Assembly (NCBI RefSeq): GCF_900094555.1
Contig: NZ_FMAC01000002.1
Coordinates: 124,001 to 188,000 of the forward strand
DNA length: 64,000 nucleotides
Source of the DNA: Martinezella hainanensis
GTDB lineage: Bacteria; Pseudomonadota; Alphaproteobacteria; Rhizobiales; Rhizobiaceae
Reading direction: 5' to 3'
The notes beneath the pieces are model-generated. The model saw only the letters and a list, made by a program, of their open reading frames with translations, did not search any database and was not told the DNA's origin. The translations under genes were made by a program, and so were the position numbers. How positions within the stretch are numbered: the stretch's first letter is position 1; the number at the start of each line of letters is the position of its first letter. Positions 1 through 8,916 of this stretch are shown here, piece by piece.

Positions 1-765
1 CATCCATCGCCAATATTGCGCACCCGCGATCCGGTGTCCCCCTATCAGATCCCCGGCCGCAAATCCTTCCTGCACGCGCAGCAGGCCGATGCCGGCAATG
101 TCACCACGTTTCGGATCGAACGACAGGATTCGACTTCCGATCCCGCCACGCCGTCGCCAACCGGGCAGGCAGCAGGCGCAGCCGCAACACAGTCGTCCAG
201 CACGCCGTCGAAGCTCATTGCCGATATACAGGCCGAACTTATTCGTCACGGCCTCTATGATGGCGCCGCCGATGGAAAGCCGGGATCCCGCACGACATCG
301 GCCATCCTCTTCTTTCAGGAGGCGTCTGGCCTTGCACAGACCGGCACGCCGACGCCGGAGCTTCTGGCCGCCCTCAAGGCCAGCAATGCCGCCAATGCGC
401 AGGCAGCGAGCGGCAGGGCGAATACGGCGGCCGCCGTTCCCACAGAGCGCCCCGTCAATGTTTCCGCTACGGCGGACGCGATCGATCCGGTTGCCGCCGC
501 CATCCAGAATGCCGAGAAGAATATCAGGACCGGCGCCGTCGTGGCCAAGGCAACGCCAGGCGATGCGGTCAACAAGGTGAATATGGTCATGCAGATCCAG
601 AAGGGTCTGAGCAACATTGCCTACAGCAATGTCAGCATCGACGGCGTTGCCGGAGAGCAGACGAAGGCGGCTATCCGCCGCTTCCAGAAGCACTATCGCC
701 TGCCCGAAACCGGCGAGCCGAACATGGCGGTCCTCAAGAAGCTGCAGGATATCGGCGCGCTTTAA
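1..765 (+). CDS. Peptidoglycan-binding domain protein (5' end cut off)
   Basis: The reading frame is open from the first base of the window, so the true start lies upstream; the TTG at 16 is probably not the start. Two peptidoglycan-binding type 1 repeats are visible. One lies around residues 68-115 of the visible part (IQAELIRHGLYDG...RTTSAILFFQ) and the other at the C-terminus (IQKGLSNIAY...TKAAIRRFQKHYRL). They are joined by a low-complexity Ala/Thr-rich linker. Such repeats bind cell-wall glycan or stem peptides, so an envelope or periplasmic role is likely. The catalytic partner domain, if any, is outside the window. Family assignment is firm; specific function is unknown. Confidence 0.8.
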   Translation, partial: HPSPILRTRDPVSPYQIPGRKSFLHAQQADAGNVTTFRIERQDSTSDPATPSPTGQAAGAAATQSSSTPSKLIADIQAELIRHGLYDGAADGKPGSRTTSAILFFQEASGLAQTGTPTPELLAALKASNAANAQAASGRANTAAAVPTERPVNVSATADAIDPVAAAIQNAEKNIRTGAVVAKATPGDAVNKVNMVMQIQKGLSNIAYSNVSIDGVAGEQTKAAIRRFQKHYRLPETGEPNMAVLKKLQDIGAL

Positions 766-863
766 GGCGGCCACGCAAGCGCCGATCGTCACCTTGGTAA
801 TGACCTAAGCTCAGCAGGTGCCTTCAATTTGCGTTGGCAGGCCTGCGCCGTTATAGCTCGCAC

Positions 864-1223
864 ATGAGATTGCGCAGCGATATCTTTGTTTCCGCCCTTA
901 TCCGCCGCCTGTTCGCCCGTGGCGATTTTGCTGCTGTCGAGCACAAGGGCGAGGAGCAGGCGGGCGCGATCTTCATCCGCCAGCGCTTCCGCGATGGATC
1001 GGAAACCCTCTATGCGCCGGCGCCACAGAGCCTGTTCGATGAGGAGGAGAGCGGAACGCGGCTTTTTGAAACGCGCATCGACCGCAGGGATCCGCAGGAA
1101 ATCCGCGAAACGCTCGATCGCGAGCTGAAATTCGATCCTGATTTGTGGGTCGTCGAACTGGAAACGGACGATATCGGCGATATCGTCCCTTTAGCCGGTT
1201 TGCGCGCCAATCCGCTGGATTGA
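864..1223 (+). CDS. DUF1491 family protein
   Basis: A 119-residue cytosolic protein that matches the DUF1491 family of Alphaproteobacteria. Recognisable features are the N-terminal MRLRSDIFVSALIRR, a central IFIRQRF strand and a C-terminal DPDLWVVELE strand. The frame opens earlier at a TTG (834), but the ATG at 864 gives the conserved family N-terminus, so I use it. It follows the peptidoglycan-binding gene on the same strand after about 100 bp. There is no catalytic motif and no assigned function. Confidence 0.75.
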   Translation: MRLRSDIFVSALIRRLFARGDFAAVEHKGEEQAGAIFIRQRFRDGSETLYAPAPQSLFDEEESGTRLFETRIDRRDPQEIRETLDRELKFDPDLWVVELETDDIGDIVPLAGLRANPLD

Positions 1224-1230
1224 GCCGTCT

Positions 1231-2175
1231 CTACCGCCTGTTTGCCACGCGCAACTCGCGGACAGCCCCGGATTTCGCGCCGAACAACGGCGCTGCGGGT
1301 GGCTGGGCCGGCTTCTCCTGCGGCAGATAGGTGTAGCTGTCGGCGCGACGCCATGCCTCGACGCGCGCCTGGCTTTCTTCCGTGTCGATATCGTCGAGTA
1401 CCAGCCATGCCCGGCTGACACTGCCATGCCGCTCGGCCAGATGCGGATAGAAGCGCTCGAGCGAGTAGACGGCATCGGCGATGCCCATGCCGAGGCTGAC
1501 GAGCGTGACCGCGAGCTGTTGCCCCGAAGTATCGAGCAGGATGCGTTCCGCAAGCCAGTAGCTGGAGGAGAGGGCATCGGCGAGCGTGGTAGCAAATTGC
1601 GCTGCGTCGCGCTCGCGCGCAAAGCGGACGAGCAGTGCCTCCTGCGTCTCGCTGAGGCTGCGCAGACCGAGCCGGTCGCTGTCGTCGCGGGTCAGATGAC
1701 GCGCAGCCTGTTTGATCTGCTGGCGCAAGATTTCTTCGCGTGATTGCCGTTCGGTTTCTGCCGTCTCGGCTTGAGATGAAGCGACATCCGCTGGCTGCTC
1801 TTGCACGGTCATGCCGCGTTCCGGCTCGGCCTGATGCAGACCGACGAGCGCGTCTATGACCTTGGGAGAGAGGGATGACCGACGGACGATTGCCCGCGCA
1901 TGGGCGGCCCCTTGCGTGCGGGCGATAGTGATGAGTGTGTCATCGTCGATCGCCTGCGAACTTGTCAGGAAGGGCGCGGCAATGGCGATCGGCTGACAGC
2001 CGATGAACAGAGCAACGGCTTGCGGCACGGTCTCGCATTGGGAGAGAGCGGCAACCGCCTGTCGCTTTGCCTCGTCCGAAGACGCCTGGAAAACGGGGGT
2101 GAAAAGCTCGGCGAACTGGCGCAGTTCCGATTTGGATGGATGGCCCATGCCTTCGAAGCTGGTGATGGTCGCCAT
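1231..2175 (-). CDS. DUF2336 domain protein
   Basis: About 314 residues, mostly helical and without membrane segments. The FAELFTPVFQASSDEAKRQAVAALSQ start and the helical repeat body match DUF2336, an alphaproteobacterial family of HEAT-like helical proteins of unknown function. The frame is open up to 2295, but the ATG at 2175 overlaps the TGA of the upstream small membrane gene by one base (TGATG), which argues for translational coupling and fixes the start. The C-terminal part is rich in charged and Gln residues. Function is unknown. Confidence 0.72.
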   Translation of the reverse strand: MATITSFEGMGHPSKSELRQFAELFTPVFQASSDEAKRQAVAALSQCETVPQAVALFIGCQPIAIAAPFLTSSQAIDDDTLITIARTQGAAHARAIVRRSSLSPKVIDALVGLHQAEPERGMTVQEQPADVASSQAETAETERQSREEILRQQIKQAARHLTRDDSDRLGLRSLSETQEALLVRFARERDAAQFATTLADALSSSYWLAERILLDTSGQQLAVTLVSLGMGIADAVYSLERFYPHLAERHGSVSRAWLVLDDIDTEESQARVEAWRRADSYTYLPQEKPAQPPAAPLFGAKSGAVRELRVANRR

Positions 2176-2387
2176 CAGAACCACGTCCTTCTTGCGGACA
2201 GTCGCAGGCTCTTCAAGATCTCGAAACCGATCACGCACGCCAACACCCATACTGATACGCTGAACAAAAAAGCAGGGAACCCGATGGTCGACCAAGCGTT
2301 TCGCCTCGCCTCATTCCAGTCGCGCCGGGCAGCCCTTTCGGTGAAGAGGGCGTGTTCGGCAGCGCTTGTCGAAACGGGTTTGGACAC
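2175..2387 (-). CDS. Small single-pass membrane protein coupled to the DUF2336 gene
   Basis: A 70-residue ORF starting at a GTG. Its complement-strand leader has AAGGA six bases before the GTG, a good ribosome site. A charged N-terminal half (about residues 1-35) is followed by one clear transmembrane helix (IGFPAFLFSVSVWVLACVIGF, about 35-55) and a short basic tail. Its TGA overlaps the ATG of the DUF2336 gene by one base. Codon use is rhizobial. I do not recognise a family; it may anchor or partner the helical protein. Confidence 0.55.
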   Translation of the reverse strand: MSKPVSTSAAEHALFTERAARRDWNEARRNAWSTIGFPAFLFSVSVWVLACVIGFEILKSLRLSARRTWF

Positions 2388-2695
2388 GGTCGTCCTTATC
2401 TGGCTTTCGTGAAAGACTAAGGCCGCCAGGGTTAATGGTTCGTGAAAACTTTATTAAAATCCGAATAAAAATTGCGCGTTAAGCTTGCGCGAGGCGGGCA
2501 GCAAGGTTTTGGCCGCATACGCTGCGGTTTGGTGCGTAAAGCCTGCCTGTGGAAAACCTTTCTCGGCATACACGACCGATGCGGGATTCAATCTAAGGGT
2601 GCATGTCGCGGCAAGGTAGTCGAAGACGATACTTATCACGCTTGCGAAGCGGATATTGGGCTCCAGCCGGCCTCTTGGTGTGAATGGGGAATGTC

Positions 2696-2902
2696 TCAGA
2701 TGCCCTTATGCTCGCGCAAGGCCGCGAGCAGCTTTTCCGAGGTATTGTAGCCTGATTGAAAAAGGCCGATTGCCGCGGTAGCCGCGAACTGGGCTTCGGC
2801 ACTTTTAATATCTATCCGCTTTTCCAGACACCACCCGTCCAGCGCTTTGCGCAGGACTGTGACATCCTCCGGTGAAAAGACGGAACTGCCCGCCGCAAAC
2901 AT
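2696..2902 (-). CDS. Small hypothetical protein (68 aa)
   Basis: A soluble 68-residue protein with an N-terminal FSPEDVTVLRKALDGWC segment and a second helix ending in LLAALREHKGI. I recall similar small proteins as conserved hypotheticals in rhizobia but cannot name a domain. A perfect 17-bp palindrome lies about 48 bp upstream of its start (2950-2966), suggesting its own regulation. Function unknown. Confidence 0.6.
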   Translation of the reverse strand: MFAAGSSVFSPEDVTVLRKALDGWCLEKRIDIKSAEAQFAATAAIGLFQSGYNTSEKLLAALREHKGI

Positions 2903-2949
2903 AGATCGCCCTCGAATTTCGACCTTACATTACGTTAATTTTTCGTGAG

Positions 2950-2966
2950 CGCAAATAATATTTGCG
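2950..2966. promoter_or_regulatory. 17-bp AT-rich palindrome, candidate operator
   Basis: CGCAAATAATATTTGCG is a perfect dyad (8-bp arms around one central A). It lies about 48 bp upstream of the small minus-strand gene starting at 2902, where an operator or promoter would be expected. The binding protein is unknown. Confidence 0.4.
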
Positions 2967-3426
2967 TGACGCTTTTCTGCAACGCAGCGCTCATGCTTTC
3001 CATTTGCCCGCTGGGTCATATTTTTAATTAAGAATATGATATTGCTAGATTTTATGGCGAAAACGCTTCCTGTAATTTTTCAACGGCCGATGAAACCAAA
3101 CCCGCCGCTACGGCGTTAATAGAGTATGACGAGTGATGCCGAGAATGACGAGCGACGCGAATTAGCATTCTGTTAACTGCGATATGTCTGAATTCCGATT
3201 GAAAGCAGCCATTGGCAGAATGTGATCGAGTGTAAGGACAGCATGGAAGCCGAAAATCGGTGCCCATGCCACGGTGTAAGGGAAATGCCGTGAGAAGGCG
3301 CGGATGCCTCCATTGAAGCCCAAAGATAAAGGCTGGAATGGTGGGGAGCGCTAGCCCGCTTCAGTGGCGGGCAGGGTGAAATCAAGTCGCAGGTTCATCC
3401 GTCTCGAGACGTTAATGGAGACGAGA
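2967..3426. other. Intergenic region, no supported gene
   Basis: AT-rich at its left end (a TTAATTAAGAATATGATATT stretch near 3025) and more GC-rich to the right. It contains a short imperfect direct repeat (ATGACGAGTG and ATGACGAGCG, about 3126-3152). The ORFs that cross it lack ribosome sites and rhizobial codon bias. It probably carries promoters for the divergent small genes at 2902 and 3427. Confidence 0.4.
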
Positions 3427-3594
3427 ATGGCAAAGATCATATCTCTTTCGGATTGGCGATTGCGCCTGCCACCGCGCGCCCAGAAAGAGCCGGTGGAGGC
3501 AAAGATACTTTTGTTCACCGGCGTGCGTTACGAACATCTTGATACGCCAACGCATCGCCCGGGAGCAGGCCCGAAGCGGGCAAAGGGGAAGTAA
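3427..3594 (+). CDS. Small hypothetical protein (55 aa)
   Basis: Starts at the ATG at 3427, preceded by GGAG at about seven bases. The 55-residue product begins MAKIISLSDWRLRLPPR and contains an ILLFTGVRYEHL strand before a basic Pro/Gly-rich tail. The earlier ATG at 3415 lies upstream of the best ribosome site. No domain is recognised. Its compact size and good Shine-Dalgarno support it as real. Confidence 0.5.
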   Translation: MAKIISLSDWRLRLPPRAQKEPVEAKILLFTGVRYEHLDTPTHRPGAGPKRAKGK

Positions 3595-3755
3595 GCGCTT
3601 CAAGATATGCAAGCGCATGGCGAGTACATGCGCGCCTGCCAGTTGCCGCTGTAATCCAGCCGGATAGCGCCTGCTGCGGCACTCGTTATGGATCAGCCAG
3701 TTCCTGCCGTCTAACTCTCGATCCAGGGTTTCAACCCACGATCTCAGCCCAAGTC

Positions 3756-4304
3756 TCAGCCATTGTCGAATTCGTCGCAGCCGGCCTCGGAGAGGAATTC
3801 TCGCGCCGCATCGTCGAAGCTTGCCTGAGGCGCCATGGTGCGCAGTACCGCATAGCCCTGGGCTCGTGGCACTTCCACCAGAATCGATTGGGCAAGGGCA
3901 GGTGGTAGTGCCTTGCGTATGCCAGTCAGCTGGACGGGCGATGCAAGCAGCAAATCGAGCGTCCCGCCGACCGATGTGCGGTCGCTCATGCTGAACACCT
4001 CATTGGATGCCGCATCATAAATGGCGAGCGACCAGAATGGCACCTTGCCCTTCGCGGTCAGATGAACGGGCGTATCCTCGATGTCGAAGGCGCAGACGGC
4101 GGTGCGGATATAGGGATCGGTGTTGGAAAGCCCAGCATCGTCATCCTTGTTGTCGAGCATGTAGAAATGGTTTTCGTCACCCTCGTCCGATACACGCGTA
4201 TAGGCGTCCCGGTCGGAGAAATGCGGCAGCGACAGAATGATGATGATATGCAGCAGTACCGCACCGAATATGCCGGTCAGGATGGCGAAGACGAACCTAA
4301 ACAT
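3756..4304 (-). CDS. DUF1254 family membrane-anchored protein
   Basis: A 182-residue protein with one N-terminal hydrophobic helix (about residues 4-30) that anchors a periplasmic domain. The body (DPYIRTAVCAFDI, PFWSLAIYDAASNEVFSMSD) matches the short rhizobial DUF1254 proteins encoded next to a DUF1214 protein. It overlaps the upstream DUF1214 gene by 8 bp, so the two form an operon. The reaction is unknown. The two domains often occur together, sometimes fused, so a complex is plausible. Confidence 0.72.
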   Translation of the reverse strand: MFRFVFAILTGIFGAVLLHIIIILSLPHFSDRDAYTRVSDEGDENHFYMLDNKDDDAGLSNTDPYIRTAVCAFDIEDTPVHLTAKGKVPFWSLAIYDAASNEVFSMSDRTSVGGTLDLLLASPVQLTGIRKALPPALAQSILVEVPRAQGYAVLRTMAPQASFDDAAREFLSEAGCDEFDNG

Positions 4305-4884
4305 TGCCGCACCCGATCTTCTCGAGTTTCGGCATGCCGAGATCGATCAGGCCGGAATTGCTGGCCGCGGGCGAATCCAGGAGCGTCCATACCAGGCGAA
4401 AATTGCCTGTGGGCGGCAAGGCGAGCCAATTGCCCGCCTGGGCATTGGATGAAACGGTGATGTTGAAGGTCGAATCCGGCTTGCGCAGCACCACCCAGGA
4501 ATTGATGGTGGAGGGGCGACCGGCAGCGTCCTCGATCGGCCGACCATCATTGCCGGCGATGAAGAGGGTCCAGAGCCTTGCTGGCGGCGTCTGGCCGCTG
4601 ATGCGGTAGGTACAGCTCGCCGTCAATCTGGTGCCGCTGTCGTCATCGGAAGCGGTAAAAACCAGCCCCTCGGCCGTGCCGTAAAGCAGTCGCCCGGCGC
4701 GCGCTCTATGGGATTTCGCATAAGGGTCCGCATCCGCCGTCTGCATTTCGGGAAAAGCCTGCCAGGCGCCAAGCTTGATCGCGCCGAAGCCGGAGGTGGC
4801 ATCCAGCGCCAGAAGCGTGAACACGATCCCGCCGCCAAAGGCGATGACAAGCGAAAGCGCAACAAGAAGGGGAACTCGGAACAC
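4297..4884 (-). CDS. DUF1214 family membrane-anchored protein
   Basis: A 195-residue protein with an N-terminal membrane helix (about residues 5-28) and a periplasmic DUF1214 domain. The domain is marked by DPYAKSHRARAGRLLYGTAEG, PARLWTLFIAG and the late NWLALPPTGNFRLVWTL segment. It lies immediately upstream of, and overlapping, the DUF1254 gene. Family-level function is not established. The Cys-containing tail (LEKIGCGNV) is shared in type with its partner (EAGCDEFDNG), which could allow a disulfide; that is inference. Confidence 0.75.
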   Translation of the reverse strand: MFRVPLLVALSLVIAFGGGIVFTLLALDATSGFGAIKLGAWQAFPEMQTADADPYAKSHRARAGRLLYGTAEGLVFTASDDDSGTRLTASCTYRISGQTPPARLWTLFIAGNDGRPIEDAAGRPSTINSWVVLRKPDSTFNITVSSNAQAGNWLALPPTGNFRLVWTLLDSPAASNSGLIDLGMPKLEKIGCGNV

Positions 4885-5099
4885 CCTAGGATCGTCCTCG
4901 TGACAAATCAGTGTCGATTTATTCCTGATTCTGGCAGTAGGGGGAAGGGCAAGCCGCTATTTACGGCTGTCTTGAGAGCAATGGCTGGGATCGGGAACGG
5001 CAACGGGCTTCCGAAACACCGGCTTCCGTCCGTTGGTTTGAGGGCAGATTTGCTGCCGTCATCTGCATCACACCGCGGTACGATTTCCGTGCGGATGGA

Positions 5100-7319
5100 T
5101 CACTCAGGCGACGCCGCGCTGCGGCGCTCCGCTGTCGCCACTTTCTGTACGCCGAGCGGTGTCGCGGCCTTCAGCCTTTCGCCGATATCGCGCAGGATAT
5201 TCGTGGAATCCACCGAAAGCGAACGAGGCCGCACCAGCGGCGGCAGGCCGCCATTGGCGGGGTCGGCGGGTTTCTTGGCCGCAACTGTTTGCGGCTTCTG
5301 TACCGGGAACGGGTTGGCGATGCCCGGGATCGGCTTCAGCACGATGCCCTGATTGGCGTAATCCATGATCTTCTTGAAGGTCATGGCCGGCAGGGTGCCG
5401 CCCGTCATGTTGTTCGTGGACGTATAATCGTCATTCCCGAACCAGACGGCACAGGTGTAGTTGCCGGTAAAGCCGATGAACCAGGCGTCGCGATAGGCCT
5501 GCGTGGTGCCGGTCTTGCCGCCGACCACGATGCCGTTGTCGAGGGCTGCCTTGCGGCCGGTGCCGATCACCGGAACCTGCGTCAGCATCTGGTTCATGTA
5601 GGACGTGGCTTTTTCGGTCAAAATCCGCTTCGCAGGTGCTTCGTCGCGGCTGAAATCGTAGAGCACCTTGCCGTCATAGCCGGTGATCTGCTCGATGCCA
5701 TGGCGGCGCGATTGCATGCCGTTGGCTGGGAAGACTGCATAGGCTGTCGCCTGGTCGAGAACGGTCACTTCAGACGTGCCGATCGGAATGGTCTTGTCAT
5801 TGCGGATCGGCGTTTCAACGCCCATGGCCTTGGCCATCTCACGGATCGGCTGGATGCCGAATTTCTCCTTGGCGAGCCGCACGGGGATCGTGTTGATCGA
5901 CTGCGTCAGCGCCTGGGTGAGCGTCACCTTGCCTTCGTAGCGGTTCTCGTAGTTGTGCGGGCTCCAGTTGCCCCAGCTGATCGGCGCATCGACGATGGTG
6001 GATGTCGGCGTCATGCCGTTCTCCATCGCGACCGAGTAAGTATAGATCTTGAAGGATGAACCCGGCTGGCGCAGCGCCTTGGTGGCGCGGTTGAACTGGC
6101 TTTCGCCGTAGTCGCTACCGCCGACCATGGCGCGCACCGCGCCGCCGCTTTCGATGACGACCGAAGCGCCCTGTTTGGCCTTGTAGCGCTCGCCGAACTC
6201 CATCAGGCTGGATTGGACGGAATCCTCCGCAGCCTTCTGCAGTCCCATATCGATGGTGGTGCGCACGATCAGCGAGCGCTCGGGGAACCGGTTTGAAAGC
6301 CGCTGCACCTCGTCGAAGGCCCAGTCGAGGAAATAATCCGGAGATTCGATCTGGGCACGGTCCACGACCGAAGCAGGGTTGCGCCGTGCGGCGATCACCT
6401 GTCCCTCGGTCATCAGCCCGCTTTGTACGAGATTGGACAAGACGTCGTTGGCGCGGGCGCGCGCCGCGGGCAGATTGACATGCGGCGCATATTTCGCAGG
6501 CGCCTTGAAAAGGCCGGCGAGCATCGCCGCTTCCGCCAGATTGACGTCGGTAATGCTCTTGCCGAAATAGAACTGCGCCGCCGCCGCCGCGCCGAAGGTG
6601 CCGCCGCCCATATAGGTGCGGTCGAGATAGAGGCTCAGGATCTCCTTCTTGGAGAGATTGGCCTCGAGCCAGATCGCCAGGAAGGCTTCTTTGACCTTGC
6701 GTTCGATGGAACGCTCATTGCTGAGGAAGATGTTCTTGGCGAGCTGCTGCGTCAGCGTCGAACCGCCCTGGACGACGCCGCCGGCCTGCGCATTGACGGT
6801 GACTGCGCGGAACAGGCCGATGACATCGATGCCGAAATGGTCGAAGAAACGCCGGTCCTCGGTCGCAAGCACCGCCTTGATGAAATAGTCCGGCAGTTGG
6901 TCGACCGGCACGGAATTTTCGTGAATGATGCCGCGATGCCCGATGACGTTGCCGTAGCGGTCGAGGAAGGTGACGGCGAAATTGCCGCGATTGCGCCAAT
7001 CGCCCTGGGTTGCCTCGAAGGCGGGCATGGCGAGCATCAACATGACGACGGAGCCGGCAGTCCCGAGCGTCAGGCCTTCACCAAGCAGTTCGAGAAGAAT
7101 GCGCTTCCAGCCGCGAACGCGGAAGCGGCGGAAGAAGATGGTGATCTCTTCCCATGCCTCGGCGAGGCCAAAACCGGCATTCCACAAAGTGGAGTCGATC
7201 CATGAATCGAGGCGCAGAAAGAAGTAGCGCTTCCGACGCCGCGGCTTTTCGGCCCCGTTATCCCTAGGCGTCTCGGGCTCCGTCTTCGGCCCGTTTTCTG
7301 GATTGGATGGGTCTTCCAC
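5100..7319 (-). CDS. Class A penicillin-binding protein (PBP1A-type)
   Basis: A 739-residue bifunctional peptidoglycan synthase. A basic cytoplasmic N-terminus is followed by a membrane helix at about residues 83-100. The GT51 glycosyltransferase domain follows, with catalytic Glu154 in ATEDRRFFDHFG and the GGSTLTQQLAKN motif. The transpeptidase domain has SSFK near residue 421 (catalytic Ser), a later SIN motif (TQSINTIP) and KTGTT. It ends in a Pro-rich tail. It polymerises lipid II and cross-links stem peptides in the periplasm. It is monocistronic by spacing. All catalytic motifs look intact. It is one of several class A PBPs expected in a rhizobium. Confidence 0.93.
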   Translation of the reverse strand: MEDPSNPENGPKTEPETPRDNGAEKPRRRKRYFFLRLDSWIDSTLWNAGFGLAEAWEEITIFFRRFRVRGWKRILLELLGEGLTLGTAGSVVMLMLAMPAFEATQGDWRNRGNFAVTFLDRYGNVIGHRGIIHENSVPVDQLPDYFIKAVLATEDRRFFDHFGIDVIGLFRAVTVNAQAGGVVQGGSTLTQQLAKNIFLSNERSIERKVKEAFLAIWLEANLSKKEILSLYLDRTYMGGGTFGAAAAAQFYFGKSITDVNLAEAAMLAGLFKAPAKYAPHVNLPAARARANDVLSNLVQSGLMTEGQVIAARRNPASVVDRAQIESPDYFLDWAFDEVQRLSNRFPERSLIVRTTIDMGLQKAAEDSVQSSLMEFGERYKAKQGASVVIESGGAVRAMVGGSDYGESQFNRATKALRQPGSSFKIYTYSVAMENGMTPTSTIVDAPISWGNWSPHNYENRYEGKVTLTQALTQSINTIPVRLAKEKFGIQPIREMAKAMGVETPIRNDKTIPIGTSEVTVLDQATAYAVFPANGMQSRRHGIEQITGYDGKVLYDFSRDEAPAKRILTEKATSYMNQMLTQVPVIGTGRKAALDNGIVVGGKTGTTQAYRDAWFIGFTGNYTCAVWFGNDDYTSTNNMTGGTLPAMTFKKIMDYANQGIVLKPIPGIANPFPVQKPQTVAAKKPADPANGGLPPLVRPRSLSVDSTNILRDIGERLKAATPLGVQKVATAERRSAASPE

Positions 7320-7483
7320 GCTCTACTTCCCGACCACATTACTGCCGCGTGTCTCCTTGTGGCACACGCAAAGCCCATTATCTCATAGAACGGCTAATTG
7401 AATAATTGGTTGATTTAGAGAAAAGAACAAGAGACATGCATGCCGCAGCCCGAATTCCCCTTGGCCGGGCGGCGAGGACGACG

Positions 7484-7975
7484 ATGATGACAGACGAGAT
7501 ACCCTTCTGGAAAAGCAAGACCCTGACGGAGATGACTTCGTCGGAATGGGAGAGCCTTTGCGACGGCTGTGGCCTCTGTTGTCTCAACAAGCTTGAGGAG
7601 TGGGATAGCGGCGATGTTTATTTCACCTCGATCCGCTGCAAGCTGATGGATGGTGAAAGCTGTCGTTGCACCAGCTATCCGAACCGTTGGGATTTCGTGC
7701 CCGATTGCGTGCAGCTGACACCAGAGAAGGTGCCGGAGCTGGAATGGCTGCCGCCCACCTGCGCCTATCGCCTCGTCAATGATGGCCGCGATCTCTACTG
7801 GTGGCATCCGTTGATATCAGGCGATCCGGAGACGGTGCACATTGCTGGCGTTTCCGCCCGAGGCCGCACGGTCAGCGAGAACGATGTCGATCTCGACGAT
7901 TTCGAGGACTATGTCGTCGACTGGCCGTTGACCGTTGAAGACGACATGATGCCTAATCCTCCGGCAAAGCCATAG
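7484..7975 (+). CDS. YcgN/UPF0260 family Cys-cluster protein
   Basis: About 163 residues from the ATG at 7484, which is preceded by GAGGA; the longer frame from 7406 lacks this. The hallmark is [15 protein letters not shown] near the N-terminus, followed by [17 protein letters not shown] and a later CVQLTPEKV. This is the conserved eight-cysteine pattern of the YkgJ/YcgN metal-binding family. It probably binds zinc or iron-sulfur; no reaction is established. Its 3' end overlaps the convergent MmcQ/YjbR gene by 23 bp. Confidence 0.85.
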   Translation: MMTDEIPFWKSKTLTEMTSSEWESLCDGCGLCCLNKLEEWDSGDVYFTSIRCKLMDGESCRCTSYPNRWDFVPDCVQLTPEKVPELEWLPPTCAYRLVNDGRDLYWWHPLISGDPETVHIAGVSARGRTVSENDVDLDDFEDYVVDWPLTVEDDMMPNPPAKP

Positions 7976-8282
7976 ATTTCGGTGCTACGTCCCGCCATGC
8001 GCGGCGCACCAGCATCCTGACCTCCTCATCGTCGGCATCGTGGTGGGAAAGCTGCGTCCAGCCCTTCAGGCCCCAGCCGCCGGTCACAGGAGCGACGTGC
8101 GTCGGTGAGGTTGCCAGAGCTATCTGCTGCTGGTCCGGCGTCAGTTTGACGACGCAGAAATCCGGTCCCCGGAGTGTCATGAAGATCTTGCCCCGCACGC
8201 GAAAGTCACGGGTGTCGAAATGAGAGCCCTCTGCCGTTTCCGGCAAGCCAAGGGCGAGCGATATGAGCTCTTCGTCGGTCAT
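7953..8282 (-). CDS. MmcQ/YjbR family protein
   Basis: A 109-residue protein starting [18 protein letters not shown]. It carries the MmcQ/YjbR fold signatures: [17 protein letters not shown], a central [11 protein letters not shown] and a C-terminal [11 protein letters not shown]. The family has a double-wing DNA-binding-like fold, but its role is unknown. The frame opens at 8333; the ATG at 8282 gives the standard family N-terminus. It is convergent with the YcgN-type gene and overlaps its end. Confidence 0.78.
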   Translation of the reverse strand: MTDEELISLALGLPETAEGSHFDTRDFRVRGKIFMTLRGPDFCVVKLTPDQQQIALATSPTHVAPVTGGWGLKGWTQLSHHDADDEEVRMLVRRAWRDVAPKSMALPED

Positions 8283-8438
8283 GGCCGCGACAATATCATG
8301 TCCTGCCGCCTCGCGAAAAATGGCAGCTCGCACAGGGTGCGACCAAACGGTCTCGCGGGTGAGATAGTCAGTTTATTGAACTGAACTTGTCCACATGGTA
8401 TCGCGCCTTGCCCTCGCATATGTACAAGGAGCCGCCGC

Positions 8439-8747
8439 GTGATCCGTCATATCGTCTTCTTCACCGTTCCCGATCGCGCCAAGCTTGAGGAAGTCCGTTC
8501 CGGCCTCTCGATCCTTACCGCCATTCCGCACGCGCGGCTTTTGGAGATCGGCACGAACGTCAAGACCGATCAGCTCGGAACCGAAGTCGATCTCGTCGTC
8601 TACGGCGAATTCGACGACGAAGCGGCATTGGCAGCTTACAAGGCCCATCCGAATTACCAGCGGTCCATCGAGCGCGTTCGTCCACTGCGCGAAATGCGCA
8701 TTGCTGCAGACTACGAAACGGTGACGGCCGTCCGTGAACCTTTCTGA
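8439..8747 (+). CDS. Dabb (stress-responsive A/B barrel) family protein
   Basis: A 102-residue protein from a GTG with AAGGAG eight bases upstream. It starts VIRHIVFFTVPD and carries the Dabb pattern: the LEEVRSGLSILTAIPHARLLEIGTNV segment and the DLVVYGEFDDEAALAAYKAHPNYQ helix. Dabb proteins are small dimeric ferredoxin-like folds, some linked to stress or aromatic metabolism. No operon partner is evident. Substrate unknown. Confidence 0.8.
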   Translation: MIRHIVFFTVPDRAKLEEVRSGLSILTAIPHARLLEIGTNVKTDQLGTEVDLVVYGEFDDEAALAAYKAHPNYQRSIERVRPLREMRIAADYETVTAVREPF

Positions 8748-8792
8748 ACGTCGGGCGCCGGACAGGACCATTTCCTGCCAGCCATTTCAACG

Positions 8793-8916
8793 GATTCGGC
8801 ACGCGAGCGGAATCGGATTGTTGGCGAGCGGATTCTCGGCTTGAGGTTCTTGAATCAACTTTTGAAGCCCCGGACTCAACTTGAGAGGAAATTGCGGCAA
8901 GCGATTCAAAGGACTC
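8793..8916. promoter_or_regulatory. Dense array of seven GANTC (CcrM) sites
   Basis: GANTC occurs at 8793, 8810, 8831, 8852, 8873, 8903 and 8912, so seven sites lie in 124 bp where about one per 256 bp is expected by chance. Three successive intervals are exactly 21 bp. The stretch is non-coding, 46 bp beyond the Dabb stop and about 400 bp before feuN. CcrM methylates GANTC in Alphaproteobacteria. A regulatory or structural role is inference. Confidence 0.45.

Noticed and set aside
3126..3152. Short direct repeat ATGACGAG
   Set aside because: Only two imperfect copies, no gene or dyad to support a function.
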